Positions 49,800 to 60,720 of a DNA stretch of 64,000 bases are shown here, in pieces (the stretch's first letter is position 1; every line of letters starts with the position of its first letter). The notes under the pieces are model-generated. The model saw nothing but the letters and a program-made list of their open reading frames with translations. It was not told where the DNA came from and did not search any database. The DNA lies in NCBI GenBank assembly GCA_958510875.1, contig OY294068.1, positions 150,696,388 to 150,760,387 on the forward strand, read 5' to 3'. This DNA comes from Endomychus coccineus. Taxonomy: Eukaryota > Arthropoda > Insecta > Coleoptera > Endomychidae. The position numbers and the translations under genes were made by a program.

Positions 49800-50135
49800 A
49801 TAGATCATCAGATGATGACAAGTTTGGGATTTACAAGTTGACAAGTGAGTCTTGCCCTAAGATATACATTGGTCTGATAAGAAGGACCTATAAAAACGGA
49901 TCAGAGAAGGTAGACGTAGTTTCATTCATAATAATAATGAATCTGATTTAACCTTTGCAGTGAATTTAATTACGGAAAACCATAACTTTTGATAATTTTA
50001 AGACACATCCAGAATGAAAGTAAAACCAAATTTTCTAGAATACCTAAAGGTTAAAAAATATAAGAAATTCGATATCTTATTGAACGATGAACAAATATTT
50101 AATGATTCTCCCTTGTTAAATTTGTATGATTAGAT
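49800..50135 (+). pseudogene. GIY-YIG endonuclease domain relic, Penelope-like
   Basis: KFGIYKLTSESCPKIYIG (49830-49880) has the G-I-Y ... Y-I-G signature with a Cys before it. Then come ESDLTFAVNLITENHNF and LEYLKVKKYKKFDILLND, ending SPLLNLYD-stop near 50132. These match the tail of GIY-YIG domains attached to Penelope-like RTs. The RT is not found upstream. A LINE RT frame begins immediately downstream. Frame changes and stops show it is inactive. Confidence 0.75.
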
Positions 50136-51232
50136 GTTCCGTTTGAAACAAGTTTATCGCCTTATCCATGACAAACTGAAACAAAAAACAATAACTTACT
50201 CAAACGATGAAAATCTTAAGAATAAATAACCTCAATATCGAAACAAACTGAATTCTCTGATAAGAAAAATAGAAGTAGATTATTTCGAAAGAAGACTGGA
50301 AAGCTCCAATTATTTTACGAATCTATGGGACTTAGTAACTGAATTAACAGGAAAAAAAATTGGATTTAATGGAAAATGGCGAAGAATTGACAGACGACAG
50401 AAAAATTGCAGAAGCCTTTAATAATCACTTCGGAGGTATTGGCAAGAAATTGGAAACAAAACTCAAAACTGACTCTCGAGTACTTCAACCAGAGAAAAGC
50501 TTTTCCCAATGAATGTTCATGGAGCCAACAGACATCCAAGAAATTAAAAACACAATATTGGAACTGAAAGACAAAAAGTCATGCGGACTGGATCGAATCT
50601 CCAATAAAATTCTCAAGTCTGCAGTCTAATATATTTCAGAACCCGTGTGTTACATAATGAACCTGGCTATAAATAGCGGCGAAGTCCCAAAACAGTTTAA
50701 CATTGCTATCATAAAGCCCCTATTCAAAACGGGTAAAAAATACTGAATGAACAATTATCGTTCGATTTCCTTAACGTCGGAACTATCGAAGGTATCCGAG
50801 AAAATTGTAGAAAAAGGCTGACAAACTACTTGGAAAAACATAAATTCCTCTCACTCCACCAATTTGGATTGCCGCAAAACGTATCCACCCAGCACGCGAT
50901 TGGTTCCCTGACATCAAAACTATATAACTCAATAGATGTCTCCAAACTATGTTTAGGTATATTTCTAGATGTGGAAAATCTTTTGATACCATAAATCATA
51001 GGCGCCTGCTAGACAAATTAGAAAAGATTGGTATTCGAGGAAACGACTTGAGACTTTTTGAAGCTATCTGCTGGACCGAAAGCAGCAATTATTAATAAAT
51101 GATAAAATTAGCGGTGAAAGCATAGTTACTTGTGCACACCACAAGTAACCATGCCTTCACCGGAAAACAAGGAACAGTTCTAGGGCCTATACTATTCATC
51201 ATATATTTAAACGAACTACTAACGACAAATTC
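50136..51232 (+). pseudogene. CR1/jockey-like LINE, linker and RT fingers/palm
   Basis: In order: YRNKLNSLIRKIEVDYFERR and LWDLVTELTGKK (linker before the RT), IAEAFNNHFGGIGKKLETKL, DIQEIKNTILELKDKKSCGL, NYRSISLTSELSKVSEKIVE (N-Y-R-P-I block), HKFLSLHQFGLPQNVSTQHA (Q-F-G-F block), LGIFLDVEKSFDTINHRRLL (with one frame change; first catalytic Asp), LDKLEKIGIRGNDL, and GTVLGPILFIIYLNELL (G-x-x-x-G-P block) near 51170-51220. It is cut off just before the YADD box, where an inverted LINE fragment starts. Multiple stops and frameshifts. Confidence 0.85.
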
Positions 51233-51600
51233 TGGTAGTTGGAGATGTTTGTAGATGAGAGGGTAAGCAACCTGCAGAAAACTGGTGATAGTTCAGGCGA
51301 CAGGTGTCACCCGTCAACCAGAATGCGCCTAATTGTGCACTGACGAAAGACAATTTCAGGCATACGACAATCGATTGCAGCAACATTAAGAGGGTACTTT
51401 TCCCTTGCGGATCCAAAGTGGAATTTGCTGCAAAAATTCCAGCAAAAAGGTTGGCTTTTTCTTGTGGTGTAGTAGCCAATTTGTCATCATCTTTGGTTAG
51501 GGAAGGGGATGAACTGGAAGGGAAATATCTACTAATTGTTTTGGCGAACGTCTGAAAGGAACGAGCATCTGAAAGAATTAGGACGACTCCGAACACATTC
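51233..51600 (-). pseudogene. jockey/CR1-like LINE linker fragment, minus strand
   Basis: The minus strand is open from about 51596: SFQTFAKTISRYFPSSSSPS, LTKDDDKLATTPQEKANLFA, GIFAANSTLDPQGKSTLL. It matches the pre-RT linker of the 37.94-39.87 kb element (SFWTFAKAIG...; ANIFGKMFALYSTL). It faces the preceding + strand LINE, so the two converge at about 51232. The open frame is longer than in the other copies (125 codons), but nothing downstream of it survives. Confidence 0.8.
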
Positions 51601-52025
51601 GAGTGGCACTTTGATTAACAAAGGCAAAACAAATCGTGCATTCAATTATTTGTGGTATAAAAAAATTAAATTTTCTCACGGGAAATAAGTTAATGCAAAA
51701 CTTATTTCGTTGATCTTTTATTCTTTTTTCGAAAAGTAGTGAAATAATATGAGGTAAATCAAGATATTCAGATATGAAAAATGTATGTAGTTCTTTAGAA
51801 ATACATAACAGCGGCAAGCACCATATAACTTCACGTTCATCATGTTAAATGAACAAAACATTTCAAAAACAACAGATGTAACACAAAAAATTGAAATTGA
51901 AATTCTTAAAAGAGGAGTTCGGGGCTTTGGTTGATGTTTCCATTTCCTGTGCACACAAGAGTTGATAGCGGTGAGAGTAATTATCATTATTCTTCGAATC
52001 GAGGTCATTTCAAAATGGAATGTTA
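51601..52025. other. no gene seen
   Basis: AT-rich; the overlapping short minus-strand frames have no motif. Confidence 0.4.
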
Positions 52026-52570
52026 CTAAAATAGTTCATTTTGCGTAACTTCTGTAAAGTTTTCGAGAAATTTGACGGTCAATGTGGAACATTGCTTGAT
52101 TCCTTAGTGGGACATCTATTCACAGACGCCGTCAGAAACGTTGCAGACTTGCTCGTTTCACTGTTGTGTTCTATGGGAAGAGCGAAACCATTGTCTGGAA
52201 CTATAAGTTGGTGACGTTACTGATCGATCGGGAGTAGAAATACCTTATCATTGTTATCTGGCAAAAGCCAATATGAGAATATTCATATATTCATTCGTTT
52301 GTAATTGTCTTACATTTGCTGTTTGGTTGGCTAGCGCCATCTGGCGCACTCAAGTAGTTTCACATTCCACTAACTTCTGTAAAGTTTAACAGTCAGTGTG
52401 GTATAATGCTTGATTCCTTAGAGGGACATCTATCCATAGATGGCGTGAGTAACTTGTTCGTTTCACCATTGAATTCTATGAAAAGAGCGAAACAGCTGTC
52501 TGGAACTATAATTTTGTGACATTACTGATCGATCTGGACTAGAAAAACCATTAAAAATAGTGTCAAGTGA
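52026..52570 (-). repeat. SINE-like dimeric repeat, copy 2
   Basis: Two direct copies of about 200 bp (52040-52240 and 52370-52560) share taacttctgtaaagtt, aatgcttgattccttag, ggacatctat, tctggaactata and actgatcgatc. A linker of about 100 bp contains ttatctggcaaaagcc. On the minus strand the order of head, body, linker, head and body equals that of the copy at 4134-4520. No tRNA-type promoter boxes are certain. Confidence 0.75.
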
Positions 52571-55204
52571 AGCTTAGTTGTCTTTATCTGTAAAATAATA
52601 GGCTCAGAGCCCCAGACCCTCTTCGAATTCGCTAGTAATAATACTGGTTGAACATGTTACCCCACCATTCGTCGCCAGCATATGAAAAGTGCCCAAGTCC
52701 AAAAATGCAAATTTTATAGGAGAGAAGAAAAACGTTTTGAACCAAAGATATTGTCTTTGTTCTAAAGTTTACTCTCTTATAATGTTGCATTGTGATCTAA
52801 CTAAAACTTTTATGAACAAAAATATATTTCTATTAGGTTTTAGTGAAGTAGATGGACTTACGCAAATTTCACTCGTTAAAACGTTTCATTTTTTGAGTTG
52901 TTTAGAATAAAATTATAACAAGAAGTATTGAAAATACAAGACACATAAAAAATAGTTCATAAAGTTTGTTTTTATTAGAGGCTAAATACCTGCAACTGAA
53001 TCTTTTGTTATAAAAAAATTTTGTCGTTAAGTTTCTCTATTGAAGAAAAGTTGGAAAAGGGATATTTTTGAGGAAAGCATTTATTTATTTATTTATTTAT
53101 ATTGCAAAAAGTAACAGTATGACTTTTCAAAGGATGGGTATAATACCAACTGTTTTCTTAAATATTAGGAAGGAAACTTATATAAACAATAAACATTAGA
53201 AAAATAATTATTTTCATTCCTATAATATTCATAATATAATAGTCATAAATTGCATGATAATCTTGTTCCATAAATTGGAGGTCTTCATATTTTTATTTTC
53301 AATCTGTTGTAGTATAATCTTGGAACATTTTCCATTGATATTGATTTGAAGTTTTTAGTGAATCTAACATGCAACTCTTCTGAGTGTTGTAATTTAAATT
53401 CAATAGATCCTTCGAATTTGTATTTTGGGGCTCTTATGTTCTGAAAAGTGGGATCGCCTACTTAACCTCCAGGACGAATTGAATTTAAAAAAAATGAGCT
53501 TAAAGAAATCTTTAAAATAAGTATGTTGCAGATATTGAACCTCATAAGGTTTTGGTATAATCCTACCAGAAATTCTCCTTTCAATAGAGGAATGCATAGA
53601 ATCGCACTCCCATTTTCTAAGTACTTTTGAATAATGTTGACTTTATTCTGAAGTGCAAAGTTTAGAAGGCCACTTGCCAAAATGACGTTTCGATTTTGTG
53701 CACCGCAGCGACGTCACTATAAACTATTATAGTAAATTTATTATCTATATCGATAGTGGGCAATACTTTTGTACTTGAAAAATTACAAATAATTGTATTG
53801 AAACAATTTGCTTTCAGTTCACCTTCCCCTTCATGTCATTGGAAGCAAAACCCGTCCTTTGAATAAACGTCAAAGATGGTGAAGCTATGGACAAATAACT
53901 TTGTTTTATAACACAATGCAGAAATGTTTGACAGAGAAGTACAGACTGTAGGTTCATTGTGGAAAGTGTATCGGATGACCTTTTATCATTTTCTTTTTCG
54001 TCGCGGGTTTCTGCTTTTTCAAAACATGCTGTTCGTAAACTTCTTCTGAAATGTTCTCTGTTTAATAAGCTACATAGACATCACATTCATCCTTCTTAGG
54101 TGAAAAAAGTGATAAATTAATTTCTTCAATAACGTATTTAAATAACGTCGTATTGGCTGGTTGAATTTGTTTTTCCTTACACAAGGTATCTTTGAAAAGA
54201 GAATAGAGCTCGGATTTGTTTCTCCATATGAGTTTTAAATATAATTTAGTGAATGACGGTTCCATTTAAAACACGGACTTAGGCAATATTCATACTATCG
54301 AAGAGACCGTTGAACTTGCGCACGTTTCATTTATGAGTTAGTATTGTGACAACATCTAACGACATACGCTTGGTTTATTATTGCCAAACTGTAGGTTTTA
54401 AAGTGCTAAAATAGATGACATTAAAATCTCGATTCCTGAAAAAAGTAAACTTAGGCACTTTTCATATAACGGCGACGCATTTGTCACTAGTACGCAGATC
54501 TAACTTCGACATTGTTTAGAGAAAATCACCATTTAAATGGCGAGATTTCTTTCACGAAGCATCCCATGTATTACTGATTACTTTTATTGTGTTATAGTTA
54601 ATCCTTCTATACAAAATCTATGAGAAGAAACACCAATTTGGAATGTTGCTCATACTCTTTTTTTATCTACAACAACAGCTCAGTCATAGATTCAATCTTC
54701 TATCAACTGCGAAATAATCTTTTATTATCTGCCTACAAAGACATGAATGGAAGAATGGATCCATTTGCGAGATTGAAATGCAGTAAAATGTAAAAGCTCT
54801 CGTATAGGTTGAACAAACTAGATATCGCTATACACACACATATTCTGCTTGGATTTAATCACAACGAATCTAATGAATACACGACCATACTATCACAAAA
54901 CGCAGTAGTGGCAATTGTTGATTTCGATTCAAATGTAAATTAGCATTTGCACGCATCACCTGTCAATTATTCATTTTCACATTGTCGTTATTCTCCTGTA
55001 TTTAAAATTCAATTGAATTTTTCATAAATCGCAACAATTCAATTATAGATCTGCCAATGGTTATTTCCTCTTCATTCCGTGACCTTTATTATCCTTTCAT
55101 GAATCGATTAATTTGGCTGGTAAAATTATGATAATTTTATAAACTTGTAACACACAGCTCGCTTTTATTGTGTGCTCACAGGCTGTATTGTTAAATTTCA
55201 TTAT
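52571..55204. other. no gene seen; ATTT simple repeat
   Basis: A (ATTT)n run lies at 53081-53102. Short similarity cttaggcaatattcatac / cttaggcacttttcatat at 54280 and 54464 may be a diverged duplication. No gene. Confidence 0.4.
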
Positions 55205-55206
55205 GT

Positions 55207-56854
55207 ACAGGGTGAGCTAAGCTCGATGTCTCAGCTGTAATATCAAAAAAAATAACGATAAAACAAATCTGAAAAGAGGTTCTTGAACGGGATTGAGCGA
55301 GGTCTATTTTAAGACGAAATTGCATATTTTCCATATTTGGAAACTGAATTGACGTCATTGCATTTCTATATTCAAACATATTTGAAAAAAACTTATTTTC
55401 CTAAAGAAATTTTGTAGGAAAAAAAATGTGCTATCTCCTTGCGATACAAAATTATAAGTAAATTTGTAAGAAAAGTATTACCGAAAATTCACAATCGTTA
55501 CGATTCAAACAAGTAAGCCTTCGGAAATAAATAGCAACGTCTCATCTGTCAATAATTAAACTATTGGTTGACAAATTTTGTTTTGTAGTCATTTGACTTT
55601 GAAAATGTTTACACAAAACACCCCCAGAAGAGCAGTTCAGTTATACGCCCAGAGATACCTCGAACGTGTGTATTCCAAGCTTAAAAATAATTGCAAGATT
55701 GGAACGCAATCCACGTGCAAGCAACTAGTCATTTTCTTCTCGAAACAGAATAAAAATTGTTAAAAGGGTCATTTCTAACTATACTGTTGCCACTATTTTG
55801 CAGTATTTTGGAGACCATCCATGGAACTCGATTCGGCAAGCCTGTCGTGAGTTGAATTTAAAATATAGTTCGCTTCAAACAATTTTGAGAGAAAATGGTT
55901 ATCACAATTATAAATGTTACAACTTAGAACACTTGTCAGATCAACATATATGACGAAGAATTAATTATATTGCCCAAGTTATGAAAAACTTGACATTCGG
56001 TTTTTTCAGTATGTATTGTGGACCGATGAAATTCCGTTTTGGTAGTAACGGTAAGTCTAATAAAGAGAAATTAACATTTTTGGGGTACGGAAACTCCACA
56101 TTTTGTCAATCCGATTTAAAACCAAGGACACGACGGAATTAAGCTGTGCTGAAAATGTGACATCACAGCTGGGACCAAACATGTTTTTCCAGCAGCTTCA
56201 CCTCAGAGCAAGAATGGTCCAATAATATTCAAATGAAACAGATGGAGAACATTGGGTAGGTATGAATGGACCGATACAGAGGGAGCTTAAATCACCGGAC
56301 TTGACCACACTAGACTTCTTCTTGTGGGGAACTTTGAAAAATAAAGCTTACAGAATACGATCTGTTAACTTAGAACATCTGAAGAAATCAGAAATGCTTG
56401 CGATGAACTTTTTTAAAGAAATGTTACGTAAGGATTCCAGTAAGAGAAGTAAGGCGGAGATTGTATAAGTGGAAATTTCTTCTAGTGATTGCCTACATAA
56501 CTTTTTTCATTCTATGGTAATAGTAGTAACATATTATGTGTTTTTCAATATTAAAATAATAAATGATAATAGATATTAATAATAATAATGCGACTTTTTA
56601 CAAATTTGCTTATAATTTTTATCGGATGAAGATAGTACATTTTTTTCTACAAAATTTCTTCAGGAAAATTAGTTTTTTTTTAAATATGCTTGAATGAAGA
56701 AATGCGGTAACGTCATTACTTCAGTTTCCAAATATGCAAATTCGACTTAAAATGGACCTTACTCAATCCCATTCAAGAACAGTTTTTCAGATTTCTTCTA
56801 TCCTTTTTTCCTTTTTTTATAATACAGCTGAGACATCGAGTTTCGCTCACCCTG
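55207..56854 (+). mobile_element. mariner-type DNA transposon, degenerate
   Basis: TIRs start CAGGGTGAGC at 55207 and end GCTCACCCTG at 56854, with TA duplicated on both sides (55205-55206 and 56855-56856). The TIRs are long, about 160 bp, sharing ctcagctgtaatat / ataatacagctgag, cttgaacgggattgag / ctcaatcccattcaag and ccatatttggaaactgaa / ttcagtttccaaatatg. The 1,648-bp length and an internal transposase remnant fit a Tc1/mariner family element. It was once autonomous and is now broken. Confidence 0.92.
55590..56468 (+). pseudogene. mariner-type transposase, broken
   Basis: Segments in order: PRRAVQLYAQRYLERV (N-terminal helix-turn-helix region), TILRENGYHNYKCYNLEHLS (linker), WTDEIPFW (first catalytic Asp at 56025-56027, followed by a stop), GTETPHFVNPI-like sequence after a frame change, GEHWVGMNGPIQ and SPDLTTLDFFLWGTLKNKAY (third catalytic Asp region; intact 68-codon frame from 56262). 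The middle Asp region is not clear. At least four frame changes or stops. The clade (for example DD34D versus relatives) cannot be set without a count in an intact copy. Confidence 0.85.
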
Positions 56855-56856
56855 TA

Positions 56857-57937
56857 CAATACAGTCAACTATGATTCCAGATTACAGAGTATTCAAACTT
56901 TCATTTTTCATACTCGACAATCAATAAATTAGGACATATTTGAATCAGGATGTCGCATTCAAACATTAAGAATATCAAACATCCAGCTTTCTTGTTGTAA
57001 AACTTTGCATTGAAAGCTATGTGGTAAAATAAAAGACATTGTAACAAAGTTAATTTCAAAGTCAAAAATATACGTAGTGATGCTGTTAAAAACAAGTATT
57101 TTGCGAAAGTGATGCAGCCTCTCAATTCGGAGAAAAATGTATTTCATGGACGTGGAGCGAATTTCGTCTAGTTAGGTTGGTTCCATTGACGCAGACCAGT
57201 CGAACAAGGGAAAAATAATTACTATTTTGAATGATGTTTTAAAATTAATTGTGGTTGTAAATGAAAGAAATGCGCAACATGTTCTGCGTTCATGCGTAAA
57301 CAAATTTTGTTGGGCGTAGAGCACAAGATCTAATTTTTTCCATAATTAATCCGAATTAAAATCACTACGACTCTGTGATTCATGAGAATGTCTGGTTTTA
57401 TTACAGTAAAGCTGGTGCTAATGAAAGTTTATTGCAGTGACTACTCATAGATCAAACGGTAGATCTTGGAATGAGTGATTTTCAATAAAAATATTATAAT
57501 TTATAGAAAATCATGACAGCCTTAATTCGTCCTCTACTAGGGCGACTATTGTGGTGACCTCTCAACGAATAGTATTTCCAATTCGACCAAAATACCAGGT
57601 TCGTGTGCGTGTATGCTGTATGCAAGGTTTGAGATACCCTGACAAGAATTAAACCACAATTTGACAAGTTTGGAGGTCACGGAATTCCACCGAAATATGG
57701 AATGAGGCGATCTGGGAACATGCTACAAAAAACTTCCACTTACGAGTGCACTATATGGTGGGGTACCATCTCGATGAGAATACATATTTTTTATGATTAT
57801 GCGAGTTTTTCACAGTTGTGGAAGTTCTCAAACAGAACCTACTTTTGGAACGATGTTATACTGTCACAGTCGCACCATTCAATTTGAGATTTTTTTCTTG
57901 TAGATGTATCTGAGATCCCTCGTATAGTTCTCCGACC
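56857..57937. other. no gene seen
   Basis: AT-rich. A 61-codon + frame at 57702-57887 contains YECTIWWGT-like sequence that faintly recalls a transposase strand but is too weak to call. Confidence 0.35.
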
Positions 57938-58146
57938 CAGAGGCGTACCAAAGAAAGGTGGCAGTGGACACTCGCCCCAGGCACCAAATTCCGAAATTCG
58001 GCATCCTGAAAATTGTAACGTTTACAGAAATCTATTACATTTTAAAGTGTTATTTGTATAGTTGCATTCAACAATATTGATGTTTTTTAGACATTTAGGT
58101 ATTTACTGGAAGGAGCGTGGCGAGAATTGTCCTCGCTACGCCTCTG
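57938..58146. mobile_element. hAT-type MITE, 209 bp
   Basis: The left end CAGAGGCGTACCAAAG and the right end CCTCGCTACGCCTCTG are imperfect reverse complements. CAGAGGCGTAGC-type termini are typical of hAT elements. Flanking 8-mers (ctccgacc and cgctaaac) agree only at four positions, so a target duplication is not supported. No open frame. It lies 650 bp upstream of the second host exon. Confidence 0.6.
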
Positions 58147-58795
58147 CGCTAAACCCGTACTTTGACCGAATTGAAGGATAGTCGACATCAACATCGACTC
58201 AATCTGAAACATATTTACGTCCTAAGAACTTTGTTGTATTATTGAGAAATGTTTTAGTACATAATTCTAATTTCTTAGTTTTAAATAGATTTATGTGAAA
58301 GTTGAATTCACATTGTCATTTGAATCGATTCAACTGCTTTCTTCAAGATCATTTCCATGGATATTCCTGAAGTTGCACATAATTGTAAACAGGGAAATTA
58401 CACAATTCTCCCATTCTAACTAAGCTGAAATCAAATATGATATGAAATACGAAATCTCAGTAGAATAAATATGATGCCCGGTATTTGCCTATTTTGCTCT
58501 TTGTTTGAGTTTGACGGGGCTGTTAATATTTACGCTACTATTGTACGTAAAAGGAATATACAATGCACTCCGTTTGCCTAGGGGATTACAGGATTATGCT
58601 CCTCATAAAATTTATACGTATACATAGCACAGTGCTCTTTCTCCGTAATATGCATTTAGGCGACATCTAGCGGTATTAAGTGAATATGCGAAATGCGACA
58701 TTGCGCGGCTAGATGGCCACAGGTGCACGTCGAAATGTATTTTAATCTGAATCAGTGTTTACATCCGTTTTATGATCCTTTTTTTCTCGTTTCAG
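58147..58795. other. end of intron, no other feature
   Basis: Contains a gacatctagcgg / cggctagatggcc pair near 58670-58716 and the acceptor polypyrimidine tract. Nothing else. Confidence 0.4.
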
Positions 58796-58858
58796 CTGTC
58801 CGAATTGGAGCAAAGAGTATTGGATGCGGAGGGGCGTGCGGAAGAAGCGGAGGACAAG
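58796..58858 (+). CDS. internal exon of the unrecognised coiled-coil protein
   Basis: The exon has 21 codons, LSELEQRVLDAEGRAEEAED and K, between a strong acceptor (tttttttctcgtttcag) and a strong donor (aag|gtaaga). Phase is 0 at both ends and matches the start exon at 27315-27383. Heptad-like spacing (L, L, V, A, A) with Glu/Arg pairs indicates a coiled coil. GC-rich codons (GCG GAG GGG CGT GCG) contrast sharply with the flanks, a good sign of selection. Downstream exons were not found before the end of the window. Product not identified. Confidence 0.75.
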
Positions 58859-59599
58859 GTAAGATCTAATTACATGATTTTAAAACTATCCACTAGTACC
58901 AACTATGCGGCATTGTCAAAGTAAAATAGCGTACCAGGTGTGATAATACACTTGTTGCAGAAGAGGTCATAAAGTAAAGTGGCCACATTAAGATTCAGAA
59001 GTCGCATGATTTGGAATAAAGAGCAACATTATCACGAAAACAAGTAGAACCCCCCAGTGTAGTTCAAACTTTATTGTAAAAATTGAAGATTAAATTTCAA
59101 ACTATCTTATTGCAAACTGTGTGCTTTAGCATCTATTAAATATAAAAAAAAACAGTGACTATTATTTACATAGTTCACATGTGAACATATCGTTCTCTTC
59201 GTTGCTTCCAGCACATTCTTTAGAAGCCCATATCTCGCGCACTGATCCATAATCAACTCAACCCTGTTTTGCATTCCGAGTTTTTATTTGTTTCTTCTTC
59301 AGTCGGAAATCTTGATTACTTCATAGCAAATTTGATTTTAGTTTTCTCACTATCTAAAACTTATTTTTAGCTGCTGCTGGTTTTTCAGATTCCTTTACTA
59401 TGTCTAGTTCATTCTTATCAGAGTTGTCCGTGATTATCGTGGTATTTGCCTAGTATTTCTGTGTTTTTTTCCAATTTTAGAATCAGACCGATGTGTTTTG
59501 AACTGAGGAATAATCCCAAGCAGCTTGGTCTACTATTTAGGATATCATTCATGTTTTGCTTATCAGAGTGTTTGCTAGTTTGCAAGGTTGAAGGAATTC
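58859..59599. other. no gene seen
   Basis: AT-rich; presumed next intron of the same gene. Confidence 0.35.
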
Positions 59600-60720
59600 G
59601 ATCTGCTACTTCATTTGCCTTGTTGACGTCGAGTCATTGGACTTTTCTTTTTTAGGATAATCTTCGCTAACTTCATCAGCTTTATCAGTGACTTCAGCTG
59701 CAACAGAATCAGCATTACTGAACACATCATGTGGATTGTATGGAACATTTCCACGATGTCTAAATCTATTTATAACTGTTGTGGGCACTGCTGTTCGAAG
59801 ATATGTAGTACCAAACTATTGGCCAACTTGAAATACTGATGTGGTTCTCACTGGGTTATTCTTGAAAATATGTTGGTTAATGTCTTGAATATAGAACATA
59901 TTCAGGGGCTCCAGGAATGTCATATCAAGTAGCGGTATCTTGTGACCACAGTGGGATTGTATACACAATACAGTGAGCAAATTTTCTCTCGCCATAGTGA
60001 TGAAATTCATGTGTAACATGCCAAGCCAATATAAGCAAGCAAGGGTTTTCATCGTAAGCGAACATGCTTCACAGAATACTCAAACTATTTAAGAGTAAAA
60101 TCAGTCTCAGCTGGGTCTCTGTCTATCAATTCAGATTATCCGCACTCTAGGAGAAATTACCAACGGGGAAAAAAGCAGACTGGTCTTTCGCCCTTTTAAT
60201 GCAAAAATTCTTCTCGATTTAGATTGCATGGTTGTTGATCCCGTCTCATCCACATTAAAAATCCTCATAGGACCATATGTGAATGGAAGAATCCAATCAT
60301 CTGAAAGAGCAAAAATCTTATCAACGTTGGACTTATTGAAGGTTCTAGCTCGGGTCCCACTCATAGCTTCTGATGTAAAAAGTGTAATTTCTATCTATCA
60401 CAAAAACAATGCTACCAGAATGCTGGCTGACCATGGTAAAATTATATCTCAATCCGTTTTTCTCAACTAATTGATTTTATAGTGAGACCATTAAAACGAT
60501 TTTCTAGTTCCTGGATATGTTGAACTATTTCTACTTCTTAGTACCAGATAAAAACTGAGCAACTATTCTTTGGAGAGTATTTCGCGGGAAATTACAAATT
60601 TTACAGGCTATCGATATTGACCTATGCTGTCTATTTATGGCTTCGATTGTCTTGGTCGTAGCCTTACGATCCCATTCTTTTTTTCATTCTTACATTCTGA
60701 TATACTTTCTTGATATTGTC
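59600..60720 (-). pseudogene. pogo/jerky-type DDE transposase, decayed
   Basis: On the minus strand: AINRQHRSISIACKICNFPR and NTLQRIVAQFLSG (helix-turn-helix, about 60640-60560). TRARTFNKSNVDKIFAL and PMRIFNVDETGSTTMQSKSR follow (first catalytic Asp in N-V-D-E-T-G, 60131-60364), then RIFALKGRKT. After frame changes come ENPCLLIL-type (second Asp), LLDMTFLEPLNMFYIQDINQ (about 59900, equivalent of P-L-D-V-x-x-F-x-P-L) and VINRFRHRGNVPYNPHDVF (59700-59790). The order matches DDE-1 transposases of pogo-like elements. Several stops and frameshifts; TIRs not identified. Confidence 0.88.

Larger units (their letters stand above)
27384..58795 (+). other. putative 31.4-kb intron
   Basis: It starts gtgagt at 27384 and ends with a pyrimidine-rich acceptor (cctttttttctcgtttcag) at 58795. 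Everything between looks like intronic DNA filled with decayed mobile elements in both orientations; no other convincing host exon was found. Size and phase (0/0) are compatible with one intron, but a small missed exon cannot be excluded. Confidence 0.5.

Noticed and set aside
57510..57900. Possible second Tc1-type transposase
   Set aside because: Only a few residues resemble a transposase, without catalytic motifs or TIRs.
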